Source: Tretioscincus oriximinensis (lineage: Eukaryota > Chordata > Lepidosauria > Squamata > Gymnophthalmidae). Taken from it: a stretch of DNA of 64,000 bases. The position numbers and the translations under genes are program-made. The stretch's first letter is position 1; every line of letters begins with the position of its first letter. Shown here piece by piece: positions 23,554-36,185 of the stretch. The stretch covers positions 1,530,651 through 1,594,650 of the forward strand of contig JAJVDF010000278.1 in assembly GCA_022410635.1 (NCBI GenBank). The letters are read 5' to 3'. The notes below the pieces were generated by a model. It saw only the letters and a list, made by a program, of their open reading frames with translations, did no database searches and had not been told where the DNA came from.

Positions 23554-25840
23554 AAGGTAAACCTAAACAGGCTTTTCTATATTTATAGAATTGTAGTAAA
23601 GGAGCCTTGTAAAAGATGGTAAAACCAAGAAAAGCCTGAATCCAAAAATGCAGACCCCCCAAAATGGTGTTTAATGCAAAGAAGAAAACAGCTAACCGAA
23701 AACTCAAGGAATTGGAAAAAATGACAGAGATAAACACAAGCAAGTTTGGATTAGTTGTCACCTATGGAGTTTCTAGCTTATTTAAAGTAGCAGCTGAAGA
23801 CTGATTGTGACTCTTTCAACTACCATCATTAACCCCTTCTGTGCTTGCTTCTTCTTTCTGTGAGTAGCAAAATCTTGGATATTAACCTGTTCACGCCTAT
23901 GACTCACAGATCTTTGGTAGGTTGTCTATGGCCAGAAGCTCAAGCCTAGCAGGGTCCTCCACATTGAGTCCATGCTGGATAAGGAGGGGAATATGACACA
24001 TTAAAAAATATGGTTATGAGATTCAAGGGTTTCTTCCTGCTCTGATATAAGTTAATCACTGTTGCTTCAGAGTTTCACTGTTCAAGAACATATTGTAATG
24101 GCAGAGCAGAACTGATGGAACTTAATTTTGACATCCTTGACAGAGTGCATGAACTGATTAAAGAACTGAAAGCAGAGAAAGTGGATTTTTTTTTCCTCAT
24201 GATACTCTAGACACCGGCTAAAACTCACAATTTTGCTGGGAGTCCCACATGTATCCATGTCATCCCCAGTACTCCCAGGGTATTCACAGAAATTTTGCAA
24301 TGATGCTGGCTTTCCCATAATAGCTTGCCTCTGGAATTGTGAATATTCTTGTTGCAAACTCCTGGATGCTAGCCAAGTATGAGGGGGAAAGGCAAGTGAG
24401 AGACCAATGGATATGGATTTTACAACAGGAACAATATTGCAAGGAGCTGGTAGACGGAGATAAGAACCCAGGATTACCTTTTGACATCTAGCAGGGGCAG
24501 TGATAATCCATGTCTTGATTTAAAGAAAATCCCAGAATTGCCTTTTGCCATCTGGATGCATCCTCAATGGAAAATGCAACATGTAGTCGGCGTCCCCAAT
24601 TTCTGTGCTGAAACTGATGCATTTGAAAAGTTCCATAANCTATATAATGCCATGAATGAGCTGTGCAGCAACCTCATTTCCTGGTGACACCCGTTGTGCA
24701 GGATCTCAGCTCATCAAAGCAATGCCCATCAAAATCACCCGTGAGCAAATGGAAAATAATGCTTATTGGAACAAAAATTCGTAATATATATCAGTGGGGT
24801 GCTCCAGTGTAATGAGAATATAAATGCCTAAACATCAGCTAGGAAAAAATATTGAAGATCATTAAAAAAGGTATTCCTAAAGTGCAGATATTATAATGCA
24901 GCAGGAATACAGTGTATTTAACCATATCTCATAAAGAACATTCAGTAGCTGAACTGGAAAAGATTCATAAATGATCAAAGATGTAGAGGACTTTTCCAGT
25001 GCAGAAAGATGGTGACATTTGAGCCCTTTTAGCTTAGAAAAGGAAGTGGATAAAAGGATGCATGACACCACTAGCTACCGGCACTAAACAGACAAATTAG
25101 GGCGTGTGTTTCGTTAAACACAATACACTTATTTCCAGATACTTATGCAATAGCTCTGAACTGCATCTGCATGCCTGATAATGAGGACATCGTTCAACAG
25201 CAGGAACAAAAAAATTCAGTGGCCATAAAGAAGATGAGATCCAGACTGACTACTCGTGTTATACGCTCAAAATAGTAAGAGCTTAAGAAGTTAGAGATGA
25301 TACCATGGGGTCACATTCACAGGTTGGAGCAGTACATTTTTAACTGCTTTAATCTCATTAGCGCTAATGGGATCTTAATAGCTAAAGGACTGTGTATTAC
25401 GAATGTGTAGCTACTGGCTTCCAAAGGAAGTTAGAGGAAGCTAACTGAGACATTCTTCTCTTGATTTGACTAAGAGTGCTTCCACATGCTGGGTTTTTTT
25501 CATGCTTTCCTAGCACTAGGAAGGTGTGAGTGCTGCACGGTTTAGTATACTCACGCCATGCTATTGCTAGGACAGTGTGGGGGGGAAAAGGTGTATCCTG
25601 GTTTTTAAAACCATGGAGAAAACCAGCCACTATAGTACTTTCCTCTGGGGTATACGAGGTGTGCCCCATATCTGGTGCAGGCCATATATGTTGTGTTAAA
25701 AACAGGCACAACACAAGCACAAATGATACAGATCTGGGAATTTGGCATAGCACGCCTGCACAAATGGCACATTGGCAGATTCCCTGATGTCCAGCATCAG
25801 ATGTCTTGTGGACAGCGGCACAATCATCACCATAACAATC
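23554..25840. other. Unassigned intron sequence
   Basis: Open frames at 24082-24487, 24481-24687 and 25397-25882 have no domain I recognise. 24890-25075 resembles an old interspersed repeat but could not be placed. Confidence 0.3.
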
Positions 25841-25848
25841 ACCAAGAT

Positions 25849-26036
25849 CAGACCTGGGCAAGGGGTGGCCCGAGGGCCACATGCGGCCCTCCTACTGTCT
25901 CTGACCGGCCCGCCCCTCTTAGCTCAGAGTTATACACAGTATTGGGTAGAACTGAGTTAACTATATTAATCCGGCCCTCTAAAACCACCCCAATTTCTCA
26001 TGCGGCCCCTTGGGAAAAATTAATTGCCCTCCCCTG
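25849..26036. mobile_element. hAT-like MITE, 188 bp, with exact 8-bp target duplication
   Basis: The termini cagacctgggcaa and ttgccctcccctg are inverted repeats with three mismatches. ACCAAGAT occurs immediately before (25841-25848) and after (26037-26044), an exact 8-bp duplication as hAT transposases make. The interior holds repeated gcggcc words (cacatgcggccct, ctcatgcggcccc). Confidence 0.8.
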
Positions 26037-26529
26037 ACCAAGATGGTGACCGTTAGCAGCACTATGAAGGCATGTGTCTGTTAACGCATCTTAAGACTTC
26101 ATTCACAAGTGGTCTTTTTTCACACTATGATTATGGAGGATTTGCCTCATGCAATTGAAGGAGTAGCACCAGAAAAGTACTTCTTTAAAGCTTTTGCAGT
26201 GCAATCTTTGTGTCATGATGTACCATGTGGACATCACCTGTGAGAGAGCTTCTGAGACCGCCAGTCCTGCACTTCAGTGAGAACAAAGATTAGGAAAGCA
26301 ACAGTAGCAATGTACATTCTATATTGCGTTATATAAAGAAATAAAAGGGCAATCATCCAGATGCATCCTAAGCACTTAGCCACATGTCACTTATTTATTC
26401 CAGAATTTCCCAGTACTGCAGTACTTTCTTTATTCATACCTTTACAGGATATTCCAAGTTTTGTCATTCTGTCACTTCCTGACATGTGATATTATACATG
26501 CACGTGTGACACTTTCCTATTATCTAGAT

Positions 26530-26660
26530 CAGTGATTCCCAAACTTCTTTGAGCTGCCATCCCATCCACCTCAATTATGAAAAATAAGTCATACTAACTC
26601 CCCCCCTTCTATGTCTTCAGTGCCCCCAGGGGGTAGTACCACCCACTTTGGGAATCACTG
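26530..26660. mobile_element. hAT-like MITE, 131 bp
   Basis: The termini cagtgattcccaaa and tttgggaatcactg are perfect inverted repeats. The flanking octamers are atctagat (26522-26529) and atctagac (26661-26668), 7 of 8 identical. Confidence 0.8.
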
Positions 26661-26668
26661 ATCTAGAC

Positions 26669-27720
26669 CCGCATGGGTAAATTTTAAAGTTCCATTGAAT
26701 ATTGGATGTCTCTTGTGTCCATCCCATTCTGAAGAAACACTGTGTCTGGAACTTGGTATGTACATGTTATTTTTATAATATTTTGTGAGGATTTGTTTGT
26801 GTTTCTCATTTACACTGTAACTTATTTGGAATTCTCTGTATTTGTGAAGAACATCAGCTACTGAGGACGACAGATTTTTTTGGGCAGTCAGAGCACGTCT
26901 GGCCAATCTTCTGGAAGATATTTACATCCACAACTAGACTGGACAATAAGGACACATTCCAATATTTTTTTAGGACTTTTATTATTATTTTCCTTATTTG
27001 GGCTATTTTTTAATATTGTATGAAACTATTAAATTGCTTAATTTCACATAGCTATATTATTTCAGTTATTTCTCTTTTTGTTGGTGGATTCTGTTTGGTT
27101 TTACTTTGGATTTTTGAATCAATTTTGAGATAGTGTTGTTTATGTNATGCTTTCCTGTCAGCCATTTTGTTTGCTATTTGTCAGGAGGAAATCCAGTAGA
27201 CCCTCCTCCCAAATGTTATTGAATGCTGTCAAAATCAGTTTCCTTCATCTTTTGTTCTTGAAGTTTCTCATTAAAAGTATCCACACATCAAAGCCTTCCA
27301 ACTGTAATCCTAAATACCAACTTGACAGTGGATTTTCTAGGAAAACCAACTCTCTGGACAATAGGTTTTAAAATCCACAATCTGCCAGTTTACATAACAA
27401 CCTGGTAGGGCAAATGCAACAGAAATTCAACTTTCAAGCAGATTTTTGACTCTGTCTGGATACAACCTATGTTTCATTAAATGCCTGAAAAAGGTATGTT
27501 TGCAATCAGGCGTAATTATTTACATCCTACTCAAGGTTACATTTTCTGAAATATTACTTGGCAGAGCCTTCGAACTTCCAGAAGTGCTCAACATATTGAA
27601 AACAGAGTTGTGAGCATAAGATCTCCCAATGTTGCTGAATCAAAATTCCATCATTGTAACTAGTAGAACTCATGGAAACTTGAATGCAGCTAGGATCTTG
27701 AGTTACTCTTTATTGGATAA
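26669..27720. other. Unassigned intron sequence
   Basis: AT-rich DNA. A 74-codon frame at 27147-27371 has no recognisable domain. Confidence 0.3.
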
Positions 27721-27721
27721 G

Positions 27722-28150
27722 ATCATAAGAGGAGCCCTGTTTTATCAGATCACAGCCCATCTAATACAACATTCTATTTCACACAATGGTTTCAGTTCAT
27801 TCTTAAACAGAAGAAAAATGCAAAATGTTCTCTGGCTCTCCAGGCCCTGCCAGTGAACTTTATCGGTATTCTGCTTGTCCCTTTAACCTAGAGGTAGTTC
27901 CTAGGCATACTTTCCTTTAGCTATTGATGTATATGTAATCTTTTCTTAAAGATAGTGTTCCTCTGGGTGAAAATATACTTCCTAATGTCCTACCCAGAGT
28001 GCCCCTATGATTGAGAAAAAAATTCTATCCATTTCCCCCATAGTAGACCTTTTTTTGTTTCAATTAGGACACCTCTTAAATGCAAATTTTCAAGGCTGAA
28101 AATGTCTAGATATTGAAATGTCTGCAATTGGCATGAATCCTGTATCTCTG
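27722..28150 (-). mobile_element. CR1 LINE 3' fragment
   Basis: The reverse-strand CR1 3' end begins with gatcataagaggagccctg and continues through the 3' untranslated part into decayed ORF2 C-terminus (gacacctcttaaatgc). It is strongly diverged. Confidence 0.65.
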
Positions 28151-28770
28151 GAATTGTTTTCTGATGTCCCTGGTGTAGTTGTGGATCCCATAAACACCTT
28201 GATATTCCATAGATTTTATGGTGAGGAAAGATTTTATGGTGATTTAACATGCAAGTGGTATAAATCCCACTGTAAGTCTGACTAAACACAGTTTGAGAGC
28301 ACTGCCACGTTTACTGTGGCGAAAAGGATTTATTTCCTCACCATAATTATCTGTTAAGTAGAGCTGTGGAGAATAGTCTTATAAGATCAAGCCCAAGTGA
28401 GCAAGGGCAAAGGCACGTAATATCTGCTGTATAAAATTGGAAAGCCACTTCAAGGGCAAAATCACACAAATTCATGGGGGATTTGATTGCACTGATAAAC
28501 CTATGGTGCTTGGGAGTTGGATATAGTGTGTTGTGGGGGTTCCCCTCCTAAGGTGAGAGTTTCTCACATTAGTCTGTCTTACCTCTCATGTTCGCATCTG
28601 GAGGATTGAAGTGTCACTAATATGCAAATTAAATCCATCTCTGTCTCTTTGACTGAGGAGAGGTCGCTGAAATGCTTGAAAAGTACCTAAACCTGAATGC
28701 AGAAAGAGTTATTATGTGTTACAGTGCCTTGAGTCTGTGAAATTAAATTTGTATCTGCACTGATACTTTA
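28150..28770. other. Unassigned intron sequence
   Basis: No repeat or coding structure was seen. Confidence 0.3.
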
Positions 28771-28988
28771 AGTGGAGACAGTGGCTAGGAGCGCCGATTT
28801 CCAGTTCACATTGCATATTCCAAGTGGCTGGCTGGGCTTGTGGCTGACCTGCTGTGCCTCCCGCCTTGCTGCCCTTGTCCTCTGGCACCTGCCTGAGGAA
28901 CAGGGGACTCTGCCAGGGTGTGGCAGGAGGGTCCCAAACCCATCTGGCCTGTTAGATCACACAGTTGGCTAAGGTTCCTTTTATTCCT

Positions 28989-29024
28989 TGGGTTTTGTGC
29001 AAGTTTACACTTGTACAAAACCCA
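28989..29024. repeat. Hairpin, 16-bp arms
   Basis: Arms 28989-29004 (tgggttttgtgcaagt) and 29009-29024 pair at 15 of 16 positions around a 4-base loop (ttac). It lies at the edge of a GC-richer block (28770-29100) of unknown origin. Confidence 0.6.
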
Positions 29025-29118
29025 GGGATCTGGGCATAGGGGTCTTCTGGCACCTAGCAATCCCAGAAATAATCCCAAGCATTTGCCCCCCTGGTGCCAA
29101 AGGAAATTGCAGCAATTT

Positions 29119-29172
29119 NAACAACAACAACAACCCACCACCACCAACAGCAACAACAGCAACAACAACAAC
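29119..29172. repeat. AAC/ACC microsatellite
   Basis: An imperfect triplet repeat of AAC, ACC and AGC units next to the SINE B tail at 29174. It is probably the expanded SINE tail. Confidence 0.75.
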
Positions 29173-29173
29173 C

Positions 29174-29330
29174 AACTGGGTTTTTATACCTCGCTTTTCT
29201 CACCTGAAAGGACACAAAGTGGCTTACAAAGTTATTTTTCATCAGAAGGCTTACATTTATCTAGTCACAGTCTGTTGCAATTTCTTGCAATTCTTGCTTT
29301 TCAGAAGCTAGCCCCCAAACACCCCCCAAT
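29174..29330 (-). repeat. SINE family B, 3' half
   Basis: It reads aactgggtttttatacctcg, then cttacaaag and aggcttacatttatct, ending near agaagctagcc. It is colinear with the first half of 62541-62851 on the minus strand. Confidence 0.65.
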
Positions 29331-31268
29331 TTGCAATGTGGTTGTCTGATGGACAGAATTTTGCTGCACTGGAATCTAAGTCAGGTTCTCAGCACTTTTT
29401 TCAGTTCTCTTGAAACCCCACTTCGCCATCTGAAATCTGCATAGCCACTCCGTTTCCATTTGGGTTAAATAATAAAGGAATCAGCAAGCAGGAGTTAAAA
29501 CAGGGTCACTTTGTACTTACACTCTTGCTTTTCCCCTTAGTGAGACTGAAGTCCAAGAACCTCCAGATCATGGGGAAATTATTTAGGGTCTCTCATGTAT
29601 CTAATCTGAAGACAGAAATGGTAATATAAGAGATCATTGGGGTCCCCTCTTCCTTTTCCCTGCAAATTTGTATTCCTTGAGTGAAATTAAAAACATGACC
29701 AGGTCATTTCCAGTCACCATTTCACCAAATTCTCTCCAATCTAATCTGATGGCCATCATTTTTATCAAGCAGCATCTCAATATAATATTAAGAGAAAAAA
29801 AATCAGGATTAATTATGATAGCCTGAAGATGACTTGCTGTATTTGCAAGGCAAAGCATTATAAAATTTGCAAATTAATAAGGTTATTGACCCACAACTGC
29901 ATGGATTATGATTCACCTTATTTTATGCAAATGTTTTGAAAACAGATGTTACTAACTTCAATCAGACTAATTCTTATTGTGAAGAACTGTAGTACCAGTT
30001 GACCCAGCTGACTTCCCATCGGAGGGCATGCCATATCAGCAAGCATTTGGTGTGATCTATTGGGGGTCAATGAAAAATCACATTACATTTCAGTAGGAAG
30101 GGTTGCATGGAGCTGCGTTGAGATTAATAATTAAAGAGCTTCAGAGTATATGGATTGTATCTTAGAATATTTAGAGANTAATTACTTTGCCCACTGTAAT
30201 GGGATGGATGAACTGCTGCAGGTGAGGGACAGAGGGAATGGAAATTTGTTAGTTCTGCTTGATCTTCCAACAGCTTTTCAAATGCTTTTGACCGTAGTTT
30301 CTCCTACCATTTGGGAACGGGCAGAATTCTGTTGGCGAATATGATTCTACCTGCAGGTTTGATCTAAGAAAATCATGCCTCTGAGTCCTGATAATTAGGC
30401 TAAGGCCAAAAGGTGCTATTTTGTGACCATGTTATTTCATACCTGTATGAAGGCCCCGGGATCAGTCATGAACAGCTTTAGGATGAGATGTCACCAAGAA
30501 GCTTATAACATGCAATTATACTGATGTTCGAGTCAAACAAGGCTATGGAATATGCTGGGTGCAGTGATGGAATAAATGAGGACCCATTCTAGCTGAAGCT
30601 GAAACAAACAAGATGGAAATTAGAAAATAGGAAGTTCAAATGTCAGGATTCTGCCCATTTAGAATGGGGTTGTATTCTCTCAGAAGTAATAAGTACACAA
30701 TCAAAGACCCATTACTCTCATTAAGGGTCAAGTGGCCCCTGCAGTTAGAAATGCCTATTACCAGCTGTGTGCTATCTGATGTCCATGAGCTGGTAATTTT
30801 AATTTTGGGTTATTGTACACACTAACCACGGTTTCTAGATACCCATTATTATTATAGATCAATAAGTTCTATAAGCCTGAATAAATCCTTCAGTGATTAC
30901 AAAACATTGTCTTGTTGTGTTCCACAGTGGAGATTCTGCTATGGTGGCACCTATACCCAGGAACTATCTCCTCTTAGATATATTGTAAGGAACTTACTGT
31001 CCATTTCTTTAGCTACCTGCTAGATTCACTCAGGCAATCTCTGGTGAAATGGGTTTTCCTTGCTCCATCCAGTTTAAATTTCACTTTCTATTTTTATCCT
31101 TGTTTTTAGAATTATATTTCAAACAACTTTTCTTCAGATTAAGAAATGATATAATCTTTTTGAATTTACTTTAATAGAATGGAAACTATTTGGTTGTGCT
31201 CCCAAGGCGGTGAGTGAGTGAAAGAAGTGGTTTTGAGAACTGCAAAGTGAATTCAATTCTGTCCGCCA
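29331..31268. other. Unassigned intron sequence
   Basis: Nothing recognisable was seen. Short frames at 29634-29858, 30150-30344 and 30640-30825 look like chance. Confidence 0.3.
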
Positions 31269-31523
31269 TTTTATTTATTTATTTATTTGTACTTATACCC
31301 TGCCCTATACTCAAAGGTCTCAGGGCAGCCAACCATAGGGTGGTTCACATAGCTTTTGTTGCTTTGTCCACAGCAGACACCCTGTGAAGTAGGTGGGGCT
31401 GAGAGAATTCTAAAGAACTGTTACTGGTCACCCAGCTAGCTTTCATGGAGGAGGGGGGAAATCGAACTGGGAGACTACCAGATGTGAGTCCAACACTCTA
31501 ACCACTACACTAAACTGGCTCTC
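31269..31523 (-). repeat. SINE family A, full-length
   Basis: On the minus strand it runs gagagccagtttagtgtagt (tRNA-like head), a B-box-like gttcgatttcccc, a MIR/CORE-like middle (agctagctgggtgacc) and a tail ending in an ATTT repeat. tRNA-derived SINEs of this layout are common in squamates. Confidence 0.8.
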
Positions 31524-33082
31524 TGTTTTTTCTTTTGTTTCCAACTCGTTTCAGATCCATTTTAACATCCACACAAGATGTGTGATGGCTTCTGGAATTA
31601 ATTGGTTGGGTAACTATTTTCAGAGTGTTCTCTTCTCATGTTCCGCTCTGCCTTTTTTCTAATATTCTTGAGTTTTGCAAAAATCTATCATTAAAAAAAA
31701 TTAATAAAACTATACAGATATTTAGTTTTGTGCAAAACTAGAACCCAACCCCCAAAAGCCTCCTTAAAACCTCGAAGGCTAGGACAAAATGGAGGAACAA
31801 CAGGGGTGCATAGCAGCATTCACATAGAGATTCTCGCAATGGGAAAAACTGCACCTGTGTCACTTTTGAGGGAGAACTCAATTCTGGCGATTTGTAGCTT
31901 TGCGAATGATGTATTGCAAAAGTGCTCCCCCTGTCGATTATAGGGGAACTGCATGTGCCCAGTACAAAGCCACACAGCTTTTGCTCCCGTTCCCCCCCCC
32001 CCACCCCAGTAAGAATGCAGCCTTCCACCCTGGCAGCAAAAAATATCATTTCCCACCTTTCACAGCCTGTGTCCTGGAGTATTTTTGCTTCTGCCACAAG
32101 AGCAGGAAGTGTGAATGATATTTAGAATGTTGTTTTCTCTATTCCATCCATTTATCCATCCATTTATTTTTATAATATATTTCCAAAATCTGGTAATCAA
32201 CAATATCTACTGACATCCATCTGGATACACCAGGAATTGGAGCAGATTAACTGTGAACAGAGTCAGTGTATAATCAAAGCATTCACTGTTACTGTGAGCT
32301 GTATAGTTTGAATTAAAACTGACCTTTGACTTAAAACCTTTCAATAGATCTAAGACTTTCTTCTAAGAAATTATCACAGTATTCTCCAACTTATATAATG
32401 GAATCCATTAATACTCTTTAAATCTATTGATTTCTAGAAACGTTTATTGATTTCTAGAATCTTCATTTAAAGATTAAGCAAATAAAAACCAATCTATCAG
32501 AATATAAAAGGTCCTTTTCTGGTTCAGAACTGTAGTTGAATCTGGTCTTGCCTACTATAGCCTACTAGAAAGACACAGCTTCTCTCTGCAGCTGGTCTTT
32601 TGCAGATATACCACACATTTTATCAGAGCCTTATTTGAAAATATAGAAATGGTATAGAATTCCAAAGACGAATTAAACTGAACTGAAGATCCTTTCGCAT
32701 CTTTTTATTCATTCATGATTTAACTTTATTCNATAGCCCCTTGTTCTAGTATTTGGGGAAACAAAGAGAAAGTCTCTATTCTAGATTATAATCAGTGCAG
32801 AAAAGCCCAAAAATTCAGCTCAAGAATTTACCTCAAAATTTCTTTTATGAAGACAGTTGCACATAGTTTGTTTAGCTTCTTCACATTTTCAGAAAAAGTC
32901 AACCAAGGGATCAAATTTAAAATTCTAATTAGGAGGATTTCAGAAACTGATTACAAGAAAAATGNAGGAAGGCAACTCTACTTTTTCAGACTCTGGTCAT
33001 AAACAAACAGTACTTTATTATCTTTAAAAAGGCAGGATATGGTAAAAATAGTCTAAAATCTAAAATAAAACAAAACACATTA
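31524..33082. other. Unassigned intron sequence
   Basis: It includes a C-rich tract at 31990-32007. Frames at 31728-32125 are not recognised. Confidence 0.3.
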
Positions 33083-33283
33083 TAGGCTGACCAGATGACC
33101 CCTTTGGGGTTTTTGCAGTGCTTCCCGTTTTTTCCTGAGAGAAAAAAAATAAAAAAGATTTTTTTTCCGAAAAAAATATTTTATTGGAAAAAAAAATTCC
33201 TTAGCAAAAACCGTGGGGTATTCCAAAATCGGGTTTCTACCCTCCCCCCCATCCCGCCGCCAAAAATGGGTCATCTGGTCATT
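33083..33283. mobile_element. Palindromic MITE, family P1, second copy
   Basis: It begins taggctgaccagatgacccc and ends in the complement gggtcatctggtca. The interior mirrors itself through A/T-rich arms, as in 34377-34587. Confidence 0.7.
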
Positions 33284-33299
33284 TTGACTGATAGAACGA

Positions 33300-33425
33300 G
33301 TTACTCATGCCCTGATCACACATCTACTTTTAATCTGTTTTCCTTTTTTAAAAATTTACTCCAGAAAAAGAAGAAGTTTAATTCTTTAAAATTGAAAAAG
33401 GTTTAAAAGTGTACACGTGAACAGG
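33300..33425. repeat. Palindromic repeat, family P4
   Basis: It begins near catgccctgatcacacatct and ends near aaaagtgtacacgtgaacag. It carries the inverted TTTTAATC / GGTTTAAA pattern of the family. Confidence 0.4.
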
Positions 33426-34376
33426 GCTTTAGAGAAATAGTGGTCTCTCACAAAATGTTCAGACAGAGGCTGATACTGCTGCATTGAAGTTTGGGCTTTC
33501 CCAGCACTGTGATCATGGGACTTAAAAAACTGAAGCTGGTTGTAAGAATGGTGAATTGGAAGGAAACCCTCCGTTTGAAAAGCATTGGCAACTGCCTTCC
33601 TCAAAGTATTGAATTCAGTTAGTCATTTGTTCCTCATGTACTATGCCTTCCAGTCAGCTGGCTCTAAAAGTAGATTACACTAATAAAATAATCAGATTAC
33701 CGTGCAGTACAAACCATATCCAAAATTACATTTGAAACAATGAAGAACAGCTAAATAATATATCACAGGGTACCAAAAACACAGAGGAGCAACTCTCATA
33801 AATCTGCAATAAATCCTGGGATACATATATCTTAAAAGAAAAAAAAAGTTAGCCAATATCAGAATTTCTAGCAAGAGGATCTTGCAGAACCTGAGACTGA
33901 CAACAACAAAAATAAGCATCATGAGCTTTTGTACTACTTCACCCCACCTAAAGAAGATGCAGCTCATGCTACCAAGCTTTTTCTTGTTGTTGATGAGACT
34001 ATGGCTGCAGGCACACGTCCACATAAAAACCTGCTACGATGCTATAATCCGGTATATAGCAATCGTGTTTCCATGCACAGATGTATGTTCCATGACCAAT
34101 GCAACAGTTCTGCAACATCGCTCATTGATCTCATCGCAGTGCAATCTGGGATTTTTTTTTACTTGCAACAGCCAATAGAAACAACTGCTGCGTTCTCGCT
34201 TGTTTTAACATCGTGCGTCTTAATTTGTGCACAGGCTGACACTCGCGAGAGTACGGGTGTTCTCCGCAACAATGCCTGAATAGCTGAGCAATAGTTTATT
34301 CCGGGGAAAATGGCGTTTATTGTAGGTGGACTGTGGAAAAACATTTAGCATGTGTGCCCCAGTCTTCCTCATAGCA

Positions 34377-34587
34377 TAGGCTGACCAGATGACCCCTTTT
34401 GGGGGAGGGGTGTTTGAAAACCTGTTTTGGGGGTGCCTCCCGTTTTTTTCCGAGGAAAAAAAATTCAAAAACAAAAAAATAAAATAAAATAAATCTTTTT
34501 TTGAAAACAAATTCCTCAGAAAAAAGTAGGAGGCACCCCAAAACCAGGTTTTCAACACCCCCCAAAAGGGGTCATCTGGTCAGCCTA
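34377..34587. mobile_element. Palindromic MITE, family P1, best copy (211 bp)
   Basis: The termini taggctgaccagatgacccc and ggggtcatctggtcagccta are perfect 20-bp inverted repeats. The inner arms (cctgttttgggggtgcctcc and aggcaccccaaaaccagg) also pair around an A-rich centre. No ORF of transposase type is present. Confidence 0.8.
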
Positions 34588-34854
34588 GATAGNGCCACGA
34601 ATGATGTAGAAAATAGTNGTGTGCTTGCAGCCCTTGTCTCTGGGGTGATATGAGACTCTCTTGCTGAGTAAATAAAAGTATTTTGATACCGGAAAGCTTT
34701 TATGTTCTGTTCAGATACATGTGTGGATCTAACTATTGTGAAGTGTCCACATATTGATCACACTTATGATANTGAGCTCAGACATAATTCAAAGGGAAAG
34801 AGACCCCAAGGCCCATGGCATTTCTCAAGTCAATGATCCCAGCTACACTTCCTG

Positions 34855-35262
34855 TCAGCAGAAAAAAATGTTTCCTGTGAGAGGGGGTGGGTGCAGACTA
34901 GCTAAAGAGGCTTCCTCTTTAACAGTGATGCAGGCTGGGAGCTGTAGTCCGCAGAGTAGGGTGCCATGCAGGCTAGGCAGAAGAGGCTGCCCGCTGCTCA
35001 GACTACACTTCTCATCCAGCCCTGCCACCAGTACAACAACACTTCTGTTCCACTCTCTTCATATTTGGGCTATTGCTATTGCTTCAGCCAGCTTTATGAA
35101 GCTGCTGGGCATCCAAGCTTTTGTAATAAGCACTTGTCATAGTTACAAACTGATGAAGAAAAGCAGGCAGAAATACAACTATAAAAACAATAAAACAGGA
35201 AACAGAAATTCTGCCAGGAAGTAGAGAAACAGGAAGCTGCAGTTTGCTATTGTTTACATCTG
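34855..35262 (+). repeat. Dispersed repeat family X, copy 1
   Basis: It is colinear over about 350 bp with 56110-56465. Shared blocks include gcaggctgggagct, agaagaggctgcc, gccagctt, cttgtcat, gaaatacaact and ctgccag. The class is unknown. Confidence 0.6.
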
Positions 35263-36185
35263 GAACCCCATCTATATGTTTAAGTGTCTTTTAAGTGTCT
35301 TCTATACTGGTTTTAGTTTTCCAAATCTTTTGAAGTTCTCCAAACCTAAGGTCTTGAGGCAAGACTTGACTTATTATTACCACTTTACTCTTTTCCAGGA
35401 GGGGGCGCAGGTGGCCTACGCAGCGGTGTTAACTCAAAGATTTTGCCCTGGATTCTGAAGGGAAAGAGATATTTCAATGTTACCAGTTGTAGTATTATCC
35501 AGACACTGCTGGATAGCAAACTAAATAATATGGAAGCTTTTCCACTTGGCTGTTGTATAGAAACAAGGCATATTAGTGCTCGAACCAAACCCAATTATTC
35601 CAGGTGGTCTGTATCAAATTAACAGCAAAATGCTACAGAAAAAAATAGTGTACTTTGCATAGATAACTTGACTCTCCTCAGGGTCCAACAAGTAAGACTT
35701 AGGTGCCAACAAGTAAGCATTCTGTTTTGACACAATCCTGTTTTAAAACATAGAATTGATCTGCAGTCATGCATGTCTAGTGGAACAGTTATGTTTTCTG
35801 TTAACACCAAGCAAATTGTCTCACAAAATTGTGGGTTCCATCTGTGTTAGCATTAAGAAAGCTCAGCGTTTTGATTCCATAGTAATAACTGTCATTCTAT
35901 CATCAGGGGACCTTCATAAAAACAGCAATATTTTCTGCGACCTACAGCTCTGTCTTCAGCAAGGCAGACATGCAAAATTAACTTTCTCTGCAAAATTTAG
36001 GCAGCAAAAGACAGCGCTCGTGATTTAAAAACCCACCAAAGCCCCAAAGCTTCATTTTTAATCCTCTCTTAATATTCCTCTGTCTGTTACAAGGTGGGAG
36101 GAGGCTGCAGCCAATGATAATAAAGAGACATACTTCTTGGGAGCTGTAGGTTTGCAAAGCCTCCTGGGGTTTGTAGTCAAATAAA
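35263..36185. other. Unassigned intron sequence
   Basis: No recognisable structure was seen. A 90-codon frame at 35756-36028 has no domain. Confidence 0.3.

Noticed and set aside
25397..25882. 161-codon minus-strand open frame
   Set aside because: No recognisable domain; it has no counterpart elsewhere in the window and overlaps a hAT MITE end.
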